NCBI GenBank assembly: GCA_029247315.1
Contig: JAQWLM010000037.1
Location: 37,652 to 101,651, forward strand
Source of the DNA: AAA164-E04 sp014239995
GTDB lineage: Bacteria; Verrucomicrobiota; Verrucomicrobiia; Limisphaerales; AAA164-E04
DNA length: 64,000 bases
Direction of reading: 5' to 3'
The translations under genes and the position numbers were made by a program. This document shows, piece after piece, positions 17,107-25,286 of the stretch. Under the pieces are notes generated by a model. It was not told the origin of the DNA. It searched no databases and was given only the letters and a program-made list of their open reading frames with translations. Within the stretch, counting starts at the first letter, position 1, and each line of letters opens with the position of its first letter.

Positions 17107-17410
17107 GTTTGACTTATAGGCAGCCCGTCCTGCTCCCGCAAGCGTGATCCGCTCAAATTCGAAACAACTTGCCTCACAGCCTTTGCTAGGTTGGTGAGAC
17201 CACACTTAGCTCATGGGGGAGGGAAATGGTTCGGTCGTTTCATGGGGTTCTTCATGCGATTAGGATATTCTTAAGTCATTTTTCCGATGCGTGGCAAATT
17301 CAAGGGAAACCTTGGGTCCATCGATCCCTGTATGGAATTTTTTGACCATCCATCGATCGAGCGATATTTGCGGGTTGTCACCGTTCCCGGACTGGGCCTA
17401 TGCTCTGGCC
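17107..17410. other. Divergent intergenic region
   Basis: This 304-base stretch separates the starts of the exbB-like operon (minus) and the dUTPase gene (plus). Both in-frame N-terminal extensions here (GTG at 17205 and GTG at 17291) look unlike their families, so I treat the region as non-coding promoter DNA. No clear promoter or RNA structure was identified. Confidence 0.4.
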
Positions 17411-17788
17411 ATGGAAAAGGATCAATTGCGCGAATTGTTTTGTATGCAGAAGTCCCTGAATGAACGTATTGGCGTGCAAACCGAGTCCATGACCCAGGAG
17501 CAGAAGGCTGAATGGGTTCTTAATTACTCTCGCGCAATGAGCCAGGAGATTGCTGAGTTGACCGATAGTGTGCCATGGAAATGGTGGGCCAAATATCAGG
17601 TGCTTGACGAGCAGAACGCACGGGTTGAGGTGGTCGATCTCTTTCACTTTCTGATTAGCCTTGCCCAGGTTTTAGGCATGAGTGCGGACGATGTTTTTCA
17701 GGCATACATCAAGAAAAACGAAGTCAATCTTAAGCGCCAAGAATCCGGCTACATTGAAAAGGATCATTCTGACTCACGTCATATCTAG
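17411..17788 (+). CDS. Dimeric all-alpha dUTPase-like NTP pyrophosphatase
   Basis: The 125-residue protein is all-helical, with MQKSLNERIG at the N-terminus, then ExxE (EIAE) in the helix after YSRAMSQ, a WKWWAK segment, and ExxD (EVVD) in VEVVDLFHFLISLAQVLGM. These paired acidic motifs bind the Mg ions in the dUTPase_2/MazG superfamily, and the KWW segment is typical of the dimeric dUTPase branch. It would keep dUTP out of DNA in the cytoplasm. The ATG at 17411 is preferred to a GTG at 17291 because the homologous region begins there. No trimeric dUTPase is in the window. Confidence 0.85.
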   Translation: MEKDQLRELFCMQKSLNERIGVQTESMTQEQKAEWVLNYSRAMSQEIAELTDSVPWKWWAKYQVLDEQNARVEVVDLFHFLISLAQVLGMSADDVFQAYIKKNEVNLKRQESGYIEKDHSDSRHI

Positions 17789-17879
17789 CTTTTGATCACC
17801 CCCTGTTTCGAGGCATGCTTCCATATCGAGAAACCCTTCGGATCCCTCAGCCCATCCTGATACTGGGCTCCATGCTGTA

Positions 17880-18632
17880 TTGAGTGAATTCCCTGACATA
17901 GCTTTGAGCCAATGGGGTTTGGCTCTTTTGGGTGCCTTCAGCCTTGGCTTTTCCAAGGCAGGTTTTCCAGGGCTTGCCCTGGTCAATGTACTGGTCATGG
18001 CTGAATTATTTGGGGCCAAACAATCAGTCGGACTCATTTTACCGTTGTTGATCGTCTGTGATATTACCGTCTATCCGATGTTTCGTCGTCATGCTGCCTG
18101 GCATCAAGTATGGCCCATCCTGTTACCCACTTTTTTCGGTATCGTGCTTGGTTATGTATTTTTGGGCAATATTGACAACGCCTCCGCACGCAAAACGATT
18201 GGCTTGATCATCCTCATCATGTTGACATTGCAACTGGTAAGGGGTTATCGGCAGCATTTCCTTCAACAATTACCAGACTCAAGAGGTTTCCGCTGGGGAA
18301 CTGGCCTGATCATCGGGGTATCCACCATGATGGCCAACGCAGCGGGTCCGGTATACTCCATCTATGCGCTTGTTTGCAAAATGCCAAAACACTTGTTTCT
18401 TGGTATTGGCGCAAGGTGTTTCCTGCTTGTCAACCTGATCAAGCTACCTTTCATGGCCGATCTGGATATCATCAACGCATGGTCTTTGAGGGTCGATTGC
18501 CTTTTACTTCCCGGTATTTTTGCCGGGATTTTTATAGGTAAGCGCCTGATCGATCGTATTCCACAACGAGCTTTTGAGTTTCTGCTTTACGCTTTTTCTC
18601 TGATTGCAGGTGTGCGTTTGATGTGGTTTTGA
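17880..18632 (+). CDS. TauE/SafE family anion exporter
   Basis: The 250-residue protein has about eight TM helices in the two-repeat TauE/SafE layout: GAFSLGFSKAGFPGLALV at the start of repeat one, and GVSTMMANAAGPVYSIYAL at the start of repeat two, both with the family's Gly/Pro-rich motif. Members move sulfite, sulfoacetate or related organosulfur anions across the inner membrane. The predicted start is a TTG at 17880; no ATG lies upstream in frame before a stop. A sulfatase exists at the far end of the window but there is no direct operon link. Confidence 0.9.
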   Translation: MSEFPDIALSQWGLALLGAFSLGFSKAGFPGLALVNVLVMAELFGAKQSVGLILPLLIVCDITVYPMFRRHAAWHQVWPILLPTFFGIVLGYVFLGNIDNASARKTIGLIILIMLTLQLVRGYRQHFLQQLPDSRGFRWGTGLIIGVSTMMANAAGPVYSIYALVCKMPKHLFLGIGARCFLLVNLIKLPFMADLDIINAWSLRVDCLLLPGIFAGIFIGKRLIDRIPQRAFEFLLYAFSLIAGVRLMWF

Positions 18633-18663
18633 AGGATTGATTAGAAGATAAGAGAAAGATTAC

Positions 18664-20766
18664 ATGGAACTGCGTGAACTGGCGGAACGGATTGTGTTTA
18701 GTAAGGATTTGGAAGCCAAGTTGTGGTGTCCTGAAGTCATTACAGATCATTCCCCAGGAGTGGCTTTGCCTGCGCCTGTGGTTCCGCACCGGCATGTATG
18801 CCTCAAGTTCTCGGAGAGTAAGGGTAAATCGGTGTTTCCATCCCTTCGAATGCTCGAGAAGGAATGCATCCGTGGCAAGATCCTTCATTACTTTGCCAAC
18901 CACGAACTTTTGGCAACCGAGTTGATGGCCTTGGTGATCTTGAAGTTTCCCGATGCTCCCAAGTCCTTTCGCAGAGGCGTTTTAAAGACACTCAAGGATG
19001 AACAATTGCATACGCGGATGTATCTCTGCCGCCTGAAGAAAATACAGGTGGAATTTGGGCAATATCCTGTCAACGGTTTCTTTTGGAAAATGATTGCTCC
19101 CATGCGGACACCGATGGACTACGTCAGTCGTCTCTCGTTGACCTTTGAACAGGCGAATCTGGATTTTTCCAAATTTTTTGAAGGTCAATTCAATCAGGTA
19201 GGTGATCTGGATTCGAGTAAACTTCTGGGGCGTATTTATCGTGATGAGATCAGTCATGTTGGTTATGGGTTGAAGTGGTTCAGACGATGGAAAGAGCCCG
19301 GGCAAACCGATTGGGAGGCTTTTGAGGCACAACTTGATTTTCCCCTTTCCCCCAGGCGTGCCAAGGCCTCCCCGTTCAATGTGAGCGGTCGTGAGCGGGT
19401 TGGCTTTGACGATGACTTTATTCAACGCCTCCATGTCTACTCGAAATCCAAGGGTCGTACTCCAGGTGTTTTTTATTTCAATCTCTTTGCTGAGCAAATC
19501 ATGGCTGGCGGACCAGGATTCACGCCTAACAAACGTCAACTTGCGTATGAGGAGGATCTCGAAACAATCCTCCTTTTTCTGGCCCGGTCTGATGATGTTG
19601 TACTCCTCCGCAAGCAACCAAGACTGGCATACCTGGTGACTTTGAAGGATGCTGGTTTGGAATTGCCGCAAATTGAAAAGCTCGAGAACGGTGCTGTCCG
19701 TCAGGATTCTGAATTGCTCGATCGTAAGGTGGGGCAACTCAGGCCTTGGGCCTGGAGTCCGGATGCCATCTCCGTTCTGGAGCCGTTCAAGGCAAGGTTG
19801 CCTCAAAAGCCATCACCTTCTGGTGCAGCATGGGAGAAGGAAATACGTCCCATGTTTGGCAAGGATTGGAGTGCTCTTCAGTTACGGCATTTCCTGCTTC
19901 AAGCAGAGCTGCCTGACTGGCTTTGCCCTCTGCAGGTTGTTGGAGACGTGGTTGACAGTATGGAACAAGCTATTGCACGTATGGATTTATTGCGACAGGA
20001 AGGCTTTGAGCGGCTTGTTGTCAAATCGATTTTTGGTGCTGCTGGTGGAAACATGTTGCGCCTTTGGGAGACTGCGCTCACTGAGCGCCAGATGGCTTGG
20101 ATTCGTAATACCTTGAAACGCGAAAAGCGTTTATTGATTGAACCGTGGCTGGATCGATGGATTGATTTTTCTGTTCACTGGGAGGTTGAACCCTCCGGCA
20201 TTCGAAGCGTGGGCTGGACACATTTGAACGTGGATGCTCGCGGGCAGTATCGCGGCAGTATGTGGATGCCATCGTTCACCCGGGGACTACCACCTGGATT
20301 GGCCAAATTTGCCCATGAGGGTGAACCTGATCGCATGGTTCGCATTTATGAGGACTTGGCAAATTTTCTCCAGCCATTGATTCTCAAGACAGGTTTCAGA
20401 GGTCCCATGGGCCTGGACGCTGCTATTTACAGGGACCCGCAGGGGAATCCCATGCTTAAACCTGTGTTAGAAATCAATCCGCGCTTTACCATGGGGCGTC
20501 TGGCTTTGGAACTGAGGCGTCACATCGCGCCAGGTTGTGCAGGACATCTGCAAATGGCTGGGATTCCTGATTTGAAAAAAAGCGGATTTCCAGGTTTTGG
20601 TCAATGGATGCATGCTTTACGAAAAAAGTATCCAGTAAGGCTTGATGACCATGGGCGTTTGAATTCTGGAATGGTATGTTTGAATGACCCATCCGAAGCC
20701 AGAGGCTGTCTTGCGGTTTGGCAAGTGGCTCGTCACCCTCATGATTGCCACGGGCTCTATCGGTAA
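18664..20766 (+). CDS. DUF455 ferritin-like domain fused to an ATP-grasp-like domain
   Basis: The 700-residue protein has two parts. Residues about 60-215 match DUF455, a ferritin-like four-helix fold: HELLATELMAL (Glu86), DEQLH (Glu113, His116), FEQANLDF (Glu162) and DEISHVGYG (Glu195, His198), an E/ExxH/E/ExxH set that would bind two iron atoms. Residues about 390-660 look like an ATP-grasp ligase: RLVVKSIFGAAGGNMLR, LLIEPWLDR, then GFRGPMGLDAAIY and LEINPRFTMGR, the last resembling the Mg-binding ENxR motif as EINPR. The start has an AGAGAAAG sequence close upstream. It follows the TauE gene by 31 bases. The product could oxidise and ligate a small molecule; this is inference. Confidence 0.75.
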   Translation: MELRELAERIVFSKDLEAKLWCPEVITDHSPGVALPAPVVPHRHVCLKFSESKGKSVFPSLRMLEKECIRGKILHYFANHELLATELMALVILKFPDAPKSFRRGVLKTLKDEQLHTRMYLCRLKKIQVEFGQYPVNGFFWKMIAPMRTPMDYVSRLSLTFEQANLDFSKFFEGQFNQVGDLDSSKLLGRIYRDEISHVGYGLKWFRRWKEPGQTDWEAFEAQLDFPLSPRRAKASPFNVSGRERVGFDDDFIQRLHVYSKSKGRTPGVFYFNLFAEQIMAGGPGFTPNKRQLAYEEDLETILLFLARSDDVVLLRKQPRLAYLVTLKDAGLELPQIEKLENGAVRQDSELLDRKVGQLRPWAWSPDAISVLEPFKARLPQKPSPSGAAWEKEIRPMFGKDWSALQLRHFLLQAELPDWLCPLQVVGDVVDSMEQAIARMDLLRQEGFERLVVKSIFGAAGGNMLRLWETALTERQMAWIRNTLKREKRLLIEPWLDRWIDFSVHWEVEPSGIRSVGWTHLNVDARGQYRGSMWMPSFTRGLPPGLAKFAHEGEPDRMVRIYEDLANFLQPLILKTGFRGPMGLDAAIYRDPQGNPMLKPVLEINPRFTMGRLALELRRHIAPGCAGHLQMAGIPDLKKSGFPGFGQWMHALRKKYPVRLDDHGRLNSGMVCLNDPSEARGCLAVWQVARHPHDCHGLYR

Positions 20767-20789
20767 GGCGCGATATAGTGTCGCCCAGC

Positions 20790-22400
20790 CTAGGCCGACA
20801 CGTCTGACTCTGGGGACGCGGCTTTTTTTTCCTTGTCCTGATAACTTGCCACCACCCACTCACTCAGGCGCTTATCTGGATCTCTTGCGGCCTTCTCGTC
20901 GATGACAAAAGTCTTTTGTCCGGTATTTTGAGCAATCAGTTTCAGACCAAATTGGTAGTCCTTGAATCGATCGAGCCAAAGGTCCCGCATGGGAATACCT
21001 TTCTCGATGGAGAGATTCACCAAGTGGCTCTGCGCCCCTTGATCTATCTGGATACGTATGCCATGGGATTCCTCGAATCTTGAAGCAAATTCCTCCAGGA
21101 TTTCACCCGCCACTTCACGCTCTTTTTTTGACTGCTCTGCCAATAATTTTTTCAATTCATCGGCTGGACAATCCACGACTTCGCGCGTCACCTCGAAGCG
21201 TTTGACATCCGAACTCGGAAGTTCGTATTTGAAGTTGCGGAAGACACGTTCGCAAACGGTCATCAGGCCACGTGCACCCGTTTTTTCATCGACCGCCATC
21301 TCTGCAATGCGTCGAAGACCCTCTGCTTTGAAGAGAATATCGATCCCGTACGCTGCAAAGTCCTGTTCGTACTGGCGAATGATGCTCCCTTCGGATGTTT
21401 GAAGTATATGAAAAAGATCATCCACCTCCAATGATTTGCAAACCACTCTTACTGGCAGTCTTCCAACGAACTCAGGTTCAAATCCGAACTCGATCAGGTC
21501 CTTGGTCTCCACTTGCTCCAGCGTTTCATCGGATGCCATGGACTCATTGCGTGTGGTGGCAAATCCGATAGTCGTCTCACTCATGCGGCGCCTGATGATG
21601 GGCTCCAGCCCGTCAAATGCCCCACTTACAATAAAAAGAACGTGCTTGGTATTGATGGTTGACGCTGATTTTCCTCCCCGCTGTGCATCCATCATCGCTT
21701 GGATCTGGCCTGCCACATCCTGTGGGGAGCGTACAGAGACTTCGGTTTCCTCCATCAGCTTGAGAAGGTTTGTCTGGACACCCCGGCCACTGACATCCCG
21801 GGAGCCAGCACCAGTCTCAGCCATGGCAATTTTGTCAACCTCATCGAGATAGACAATGCCGAACTGGGCACGTTTGATATCATTGTCTGATCTGCGGTAA
21901 AGCTCGCGTATGAGGTCTTCGACATCGGATCCTACGTAGCCCGTCTCGGAAAACTTGGTGGCATCTCCCTTGACAAATGGCACGCCGATCAAGTCTGCCA
22001 CACTCTTTATCAGGTATGTTTTTCCAACACCTGTCGGGCCAATCAGAATAATGTTTTGCTTTGCGTAATTTGGGGCCTCCTTTCCCTCGAGGGCGAGACG
22101 TACGTGGTGGTAATGATCGCATAAGGCAACACTTAACACTTTTTTGGCCTCCTCCTGTTGGATGACAAATCGATCCAGATAGGCCTTGACGTCCTTGGGG
22201 CGGTGATCGAAATCCATTAGATCTTCGATGGAACTCTCATGGCTTTCGGATTCGCTGGAGGTAGGCGTATCCTGCTTGGCGGTAGGTGTTCCGACACCTG
22301 GGAAGCCGAATCCGGAGAAGTTTTGTTTCATGAAATCAGAAAGCTGCTTTTGAAACTCCTCCGGGCTGGGCATATCCTTTTTTTTGTCTTCGCTTCTCAT
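20790..22400 (-). CDS. ClpX-like AAA+ unfoldase without zinc-binding domain
   Basis: The 536-residue protein has the ClpX AAA+ core: Walker A GPTGVGKTYL, GYVGSDVEDLIREL, Walker B IVYLDEVDKIA, sensor region FIVSGAFDGLEPIIRRR, and the sensor-2 motif KTGARGLMT. The ClpP-docking tripeptide IGF is kept in TTIGFATT. The N-terminus lacks the Cys4 zinc domain of ClpX and instead has about 70 residues rich in Phe, Gly and Ser. A C-terminal extension of about 110 residues follows the normal small domain. It is probably a second ClpX-type unfoldase with different substrate choice, cytoplasmic. It converges with the DUF455 gene, 23 bases apart. Confidence 0.9.
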   Translation of the reverse strand: MRSEDKKKDMPSPEEFQKQLSDFMKQNFSGFGFPGVGTPTAKQDTPTSSESESHESSIEDLMDFDHRPKDVKAYLDRFVIQQEEAKKVLSVALCDHYHHVRLALEGKEAPNYAKQNIILIGPTGVGKTYLIKSVADLIGVPFVKGDATKFSETGYVGSDVEDLIRELYRRSDNDIKRAQFGIVYLDEVDKIAMAETGAGSRDVSGRGVQTNLLKLMEETEVSVRSPQDVAGQIQAMMDAQRGGKSASTINTKHVLFIVSGAFDGLEPIIRRRMSETTIGFATTRNESMASDETLEQVETKDLIEFGFEPEFVGRLPVRVVCKSLEVDDLFHILQTSEGSIIRQYEQDFAAYGIDILFKAEGLRRIAEMAVDEKTGARGLMTVCERVFRNFKYELPSSDVKRFEVTREVVDCPADELKKLLAEQSKKEREVAGEILEEFASRFEESHGIRIQIDQGAQSHLVNLSIEKGIPMRDLWLDRFKDYQFGLKLIAQNTGQKTFVIDEKAARDPDKRLSEWVVASYQDKEKKAASPESDVSA

Positions 22401-22583
22401 TCATGAGCAACCTTGACGCAACAGCTTGGAATTGCAACTCCCGAACATTAAGACCTTTTGCCAGCGAGGTGATGGCGTGGGGATGATGTCCTGTCGGATA
22501 GTCGCCCAGTATAAAATGATTTCTTGCCAATCCTGCTTGGTTTCAGAACAATCAATCCGGTTCATTTGGCCATCATTAACACC

Positions 22584-23165
22584 ATGGATAAGACTCCCGT
22601 CGTTCAAGATATCAAGCAGGGATCTCCTGCCTCTCAGGCGGGTTTGTTTCCCGGGGATTATTTGCTGGATGTTGGCGGAAAGAAGGTGGAGTCTGTTCAG
22701 CATCTGAAGGAAATCCTCACCGCGATGGGGGAAGGAGAGGTTTCTATTACCTGGCAGCGCGATCAGCAAACCTTCACGGCCCCGTTATGTTGGCGCAAGG
22801 GTCAAAAGATCGGTGCCTCCTTCACTGAAGGGTCAGGTGAAGTGACTGAGATCTTGGGAAGGAAGGATGTCGATTCAGCGAAGGACATCGATCTGAACCC
22901 CTTCCCCAAGCAGTCGCGATGGGTAGTGGTTTTTGCCTGCACGGCACTATGCGGCTTCTTGGCTTGTGTCATTTTGCTGCTTACTCACTTTTGGAGCGTT
23001 GGAGGGATTGCCTTGCGGGAGGAATCTTTCTTGCCAATCCTGATGCTTGCATCCTTTGCCGCCTTCAACGCTTTTTTTGCTTGCTCACTCCAGATCAAGT
23101 ATGACACGCGCTGGATTGCTGGAGAGATGCTGAAGAATTTAAAAAACGGGCGGAACATCGATTGA
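22584..23165 (+). CDS. PDZ-domain membrane protein
   Basis: With the ATG at 22584 the protein has 193 residues. The N-terminal 75 residues are a PDZ-type domain beginning with VVQDIKQGSPASQAGLFPGD and LLDVGGKKV, as in site-2 proteases and HtrA. After a linker there are two TM helices (WVVVFACTALCGFLACVILLL, then a segment around LPILMLASFAAFNAFFA). No protease motif (HExxH or a Ser-Asp-His set) is present, so it is a PDZ adaptor rather than a protease. It lies upstream of the Lol-type transporter genes on the same strand, which may mean a shared envelope role. Confidence 0.8.
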   Translation: MDKTPVVQDIKQGSPASQAGLFPGDYLLDVGGKKVESVQHLKEILTAMGEGEVSITWQRDQQTFTAPLCWRKGQKIGASFTEGSGEVTEILGRKDVDSAKDIDLNPFPKQSRWVVVFACTALCGFLACVILLLTHFWSVGGIALREESFLPILMLASFAAFNAFFACSLQIKYDTRWIAGEMLKNLKNGRNID

Positions 23166-23277
23166 TGCAATCCCAAGGCACCCATCAGGGTGGGATACCT
23201 TTGCTGTGTCTCCTCAATCCCAGAAATAGCTTGCGCAGCCGCAATTGGGTTGTTTCGATTGCGATCTGTCCTGTGTC

Positions 23278-24561
23278 ATGAGCTGGCTTCCTTTCGAACT
23301 CTTGTTTGCACTGAGGTATTTGCGTCCAAAGCGGACGTTTGTATCCATGATTACCCTGATTTCAGTGGTCGGGGTCGTACTTGGAGTCGCGGTTTTGATC
23401 ATTGTCATCAGTGTGATGACCGGATTTGACCTGCAGCTCAGGGATCGCATCATTGGTTTTGAATCACACCTCATCATCCGTCAATACGGAGGCCCCATGA
23501 AAGATTACCGGCAACTTGGGGAATTCGTGCGTCAGCAACCTGATGTCCGGGGGGTTTCCCCTTTTATCGAGGGGCCCATTGTGATTGAAACCCAGCAAGG
23601 CGAGGCGTATGCGCGTATTGCCGCACCCTATCTGAGGGGAGTGGATTCAGAAACCAGCAGTGAAGTCAGTGATATTCAGGACAGTGTGGTGATTGGAGAA
23701 TTCAGGGCTATTGATGGCAACGGTTTGCTGATTGGATCCGAACTGGCTCGCCGTCTGTCACTGAACGTCGGAGATCCTCTTGCTGTTTATTCCATGAGTT
23801 TGCTGCGTGAGGTGCGGAAAGTGCTCAAAAGGGATCCTTCCGGGCAACAATCAGCACCTCTTGCGGACGACTACGTGGTCGAGGGCGTGTTTGACATTGG
23901 CTACTATGAGTACAATGCCAACGGCATGGTTTGTTCTCTCTACAATGCACAGGATCTATTCAGTTTGGGCGATCAGGTGCATGGGTTGCATGTGATGCTT
24001 GAAGATCCTGAAATGGCGGCCGATATCAAGGAAACCTTGTTGACTCAGTTGGGACCTGGATATGTCGTGGCGACATGGCTTGAGCGTAACGAAACCATCT
24101 TCAATGCCCTCGTGGTGGAGAAAAACATGATTCGGTTTCTGCTCTTCTTCATCGTACTTGTTGCAGCTTTTGGAATCACCAGTTCGATGATTACTTTTGT
24201 GGTCCAGAAGACACGTGAGATTGGCATGCTCAAGGCTCTTGGAGCTTCCTCCCGCCAAGTGGTATGGGTTTTCATGAGTCAAAGCGTTTTTGTGGGGCTC
24301 ATCGGCGTATCCATTGGCCTCCTGCTTGGCTTGCAGGCAGTCAAGTATCGAAACGAATTTCTTGCTTTCATGAACAGGACCATGGACTTCTCGCTTTTTC
24401 CTGCAGATATTTATGGCTTTGCTCAATTGCCTGCCGTGGTGGTTCCTGCCGACCTATGGATCATTTGTGGTGGAAGCCTTTTCATATGTGTCCTTGCGGG
24501 TGTCTTTCCTGCCATCAATGCTGGACGCTTGCGACCCGTGGAAGCCTTGCGTCATGAATGA
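23278..24561 (+). CDS. Lipoprotein-releasing system permease, LolC/LolE type
   Basis: The 427-residue protein has the LolC/E layout: an N-terminal TM (ISVVGVVLGVAVLIIVISVM) after the ELLFALRYLRPKR motif, a periplasmic domain of about 220 residues, and three C-terminal TM helices in the FtsX domain (FLLFFIVLVAAFGITSS, VFVGLIGVSIGLLLG, LFICVLAGVFPA). The REIGMLKALGAS coupling segment and C-terminal PVEALR are standard. It extracts mature lipoproteins from the inner membrane for LolA. The ATG at 23278 is chosen since LolC homology starts there. Its stop overlaps the start of the ATPase gene by 8 bases. Only one permease gene is present, as in LolF-type systems. Confidence 0.93.
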   Translation: MSWLPFELLFALRYLRPKRTFVSMITLISVVGVVLGVAVLIIVISVMTGFDLQLRDRIIGFESHLIIRQYGGPMKDYRQLGEFVRQQPDVRGVSPFIEGPIVIETQQGEAYARIAAPYLRGVDSETSSEVSDIQDSVVIGEFRAIDGNGLLIGSELARRLSLNVGDPLAVYSMSLLREVRKVLKRDPSGQQSAPLADDYVVEGVFDIGYYEYNANGMVCSLYNAQDLFSLGDQVHGLHVMLEDPEMAADIKETLLTQLGPGYVVATWLERNETIFNALVVEKNMIRFLLFFIVLVAAFGITSSMITFVVQKTREIGMLKALGASSRQVVWVFMSQSVFVGLIGVSIGLLLGLQAVKYRNEFLAFMNRTMDFSLFPADIYGFAQLPAVVVPADLWIICGGSLFICVLAGVFPAINAGRLRPVEALRHE

Positions 24562-25282
24562 TTCTCACCTGAGTGAATCCATCCCCCCCACGGATGCCCG
24601 TATACTTCTCAGGGGAGAGGGTCTTAAGAAGTGTTACAGTATCGGCAAAAAAAAGATCGATGTGTTGCGTGGTGTCGATCTTGAGGTCGCCCAGGGTGAG
24701 TTTCTTTCGATTATCGGTGCCTCAGGTTCCGGCAAGAGCACACTGCTGCATATCCTCGGTGGACTGGATTGTTCGGATGGCGGAAAGCTCTTAGTGGGGG
24801 AGGAGGACCTGACGCGTATGGGGGGCTTGACCCTCTCTCGTTTCAGAAATAGGTCCATTGGTTTTGTTTTTCAGGCTTATCATCTTTTTCCGGAGCTTGA
24901 TGCGCTCGAAAATGTGGCCCTGCCAGCACGCATTGCACGCAAGCCTGCTAAGGAGGTTGAATCCCGTGCACGTCATTGGCTCGAAATGGTTGGATTGGAG
25001 CATCGCATGGACCACAGGCCCAATGAAATGTCAGGTGGTGAGCAACAGCGTGTGGCCATTGCTCGCTCGCTTGTCAACCAGCCGCTTCTATTGTTGGCGG
25101 ATGAGCCCACCGGTAACCTTGATTCTGAAACGGGAATGGGGATCATGCAGCTCCTGCTGAAGCTCAAGGAGGAATGTCAACTCACCATGATCATGGCCAC
25201 ACACGATCGTGATATGGCCTCCTCTACGGACCGGAGACTGCAACTAGTCGACGGTCGTGTAGATGGAGTGAATGTGGCCTGA
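24554..25282 (+). CDS. lolD: Lipoprotein-releasing ATPase, LolD type
   Basis: The 242-residue protein has Walker A GASGSGKSTL, Q-loop FVFQAYHLFPEL, signature MSGGEQQR, Walker B LLLADEPTGNLD and switch His in MATHD. The AYHLFPELDALENV segment is characteristic of LolD. The start ATG at 24554 lies inside the last codons of the permease gene, giving translational coupling. It supplies ATP-driven force to the LolC/E-type permease just upstream. Lipoproteins with clear lipoboxes in this window (for example at 11486, 39359 and 47083) would be potential cargo of such a system. The gene converges with the ABC-F gene, four bases away. Confidence 0.95.
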   Translation: MNDSHLSESIPPTDARILLRGEGLKKCYSIGKKKIDVLRGVDLEVAQGEFLSIIGASGSGKSTLLHILGGLDCSDGGKLLVGEEDLTRMGGLTLSRFRNRSIGFVFQAYHLFPELDALENVALPARIARKPAKEVESRARHWLEMVGLEHRMDHRPNEMSGGEQQRVAIARSLVNQPLLLLADEPTGNLDSETGMGIMQLLLKLKEECQLTMIMATHDRDMASSTDRRLQLVDGRVDGVNVA

Positions 25283-25286
25283 ACTC

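Noticed and set aside
18982..19806. 274-residue minus-strand frame inside the DUF455 gene
   Set aside because: It lies opposite a strong ferritin-like/ATP-grasp reading and shows no family features.
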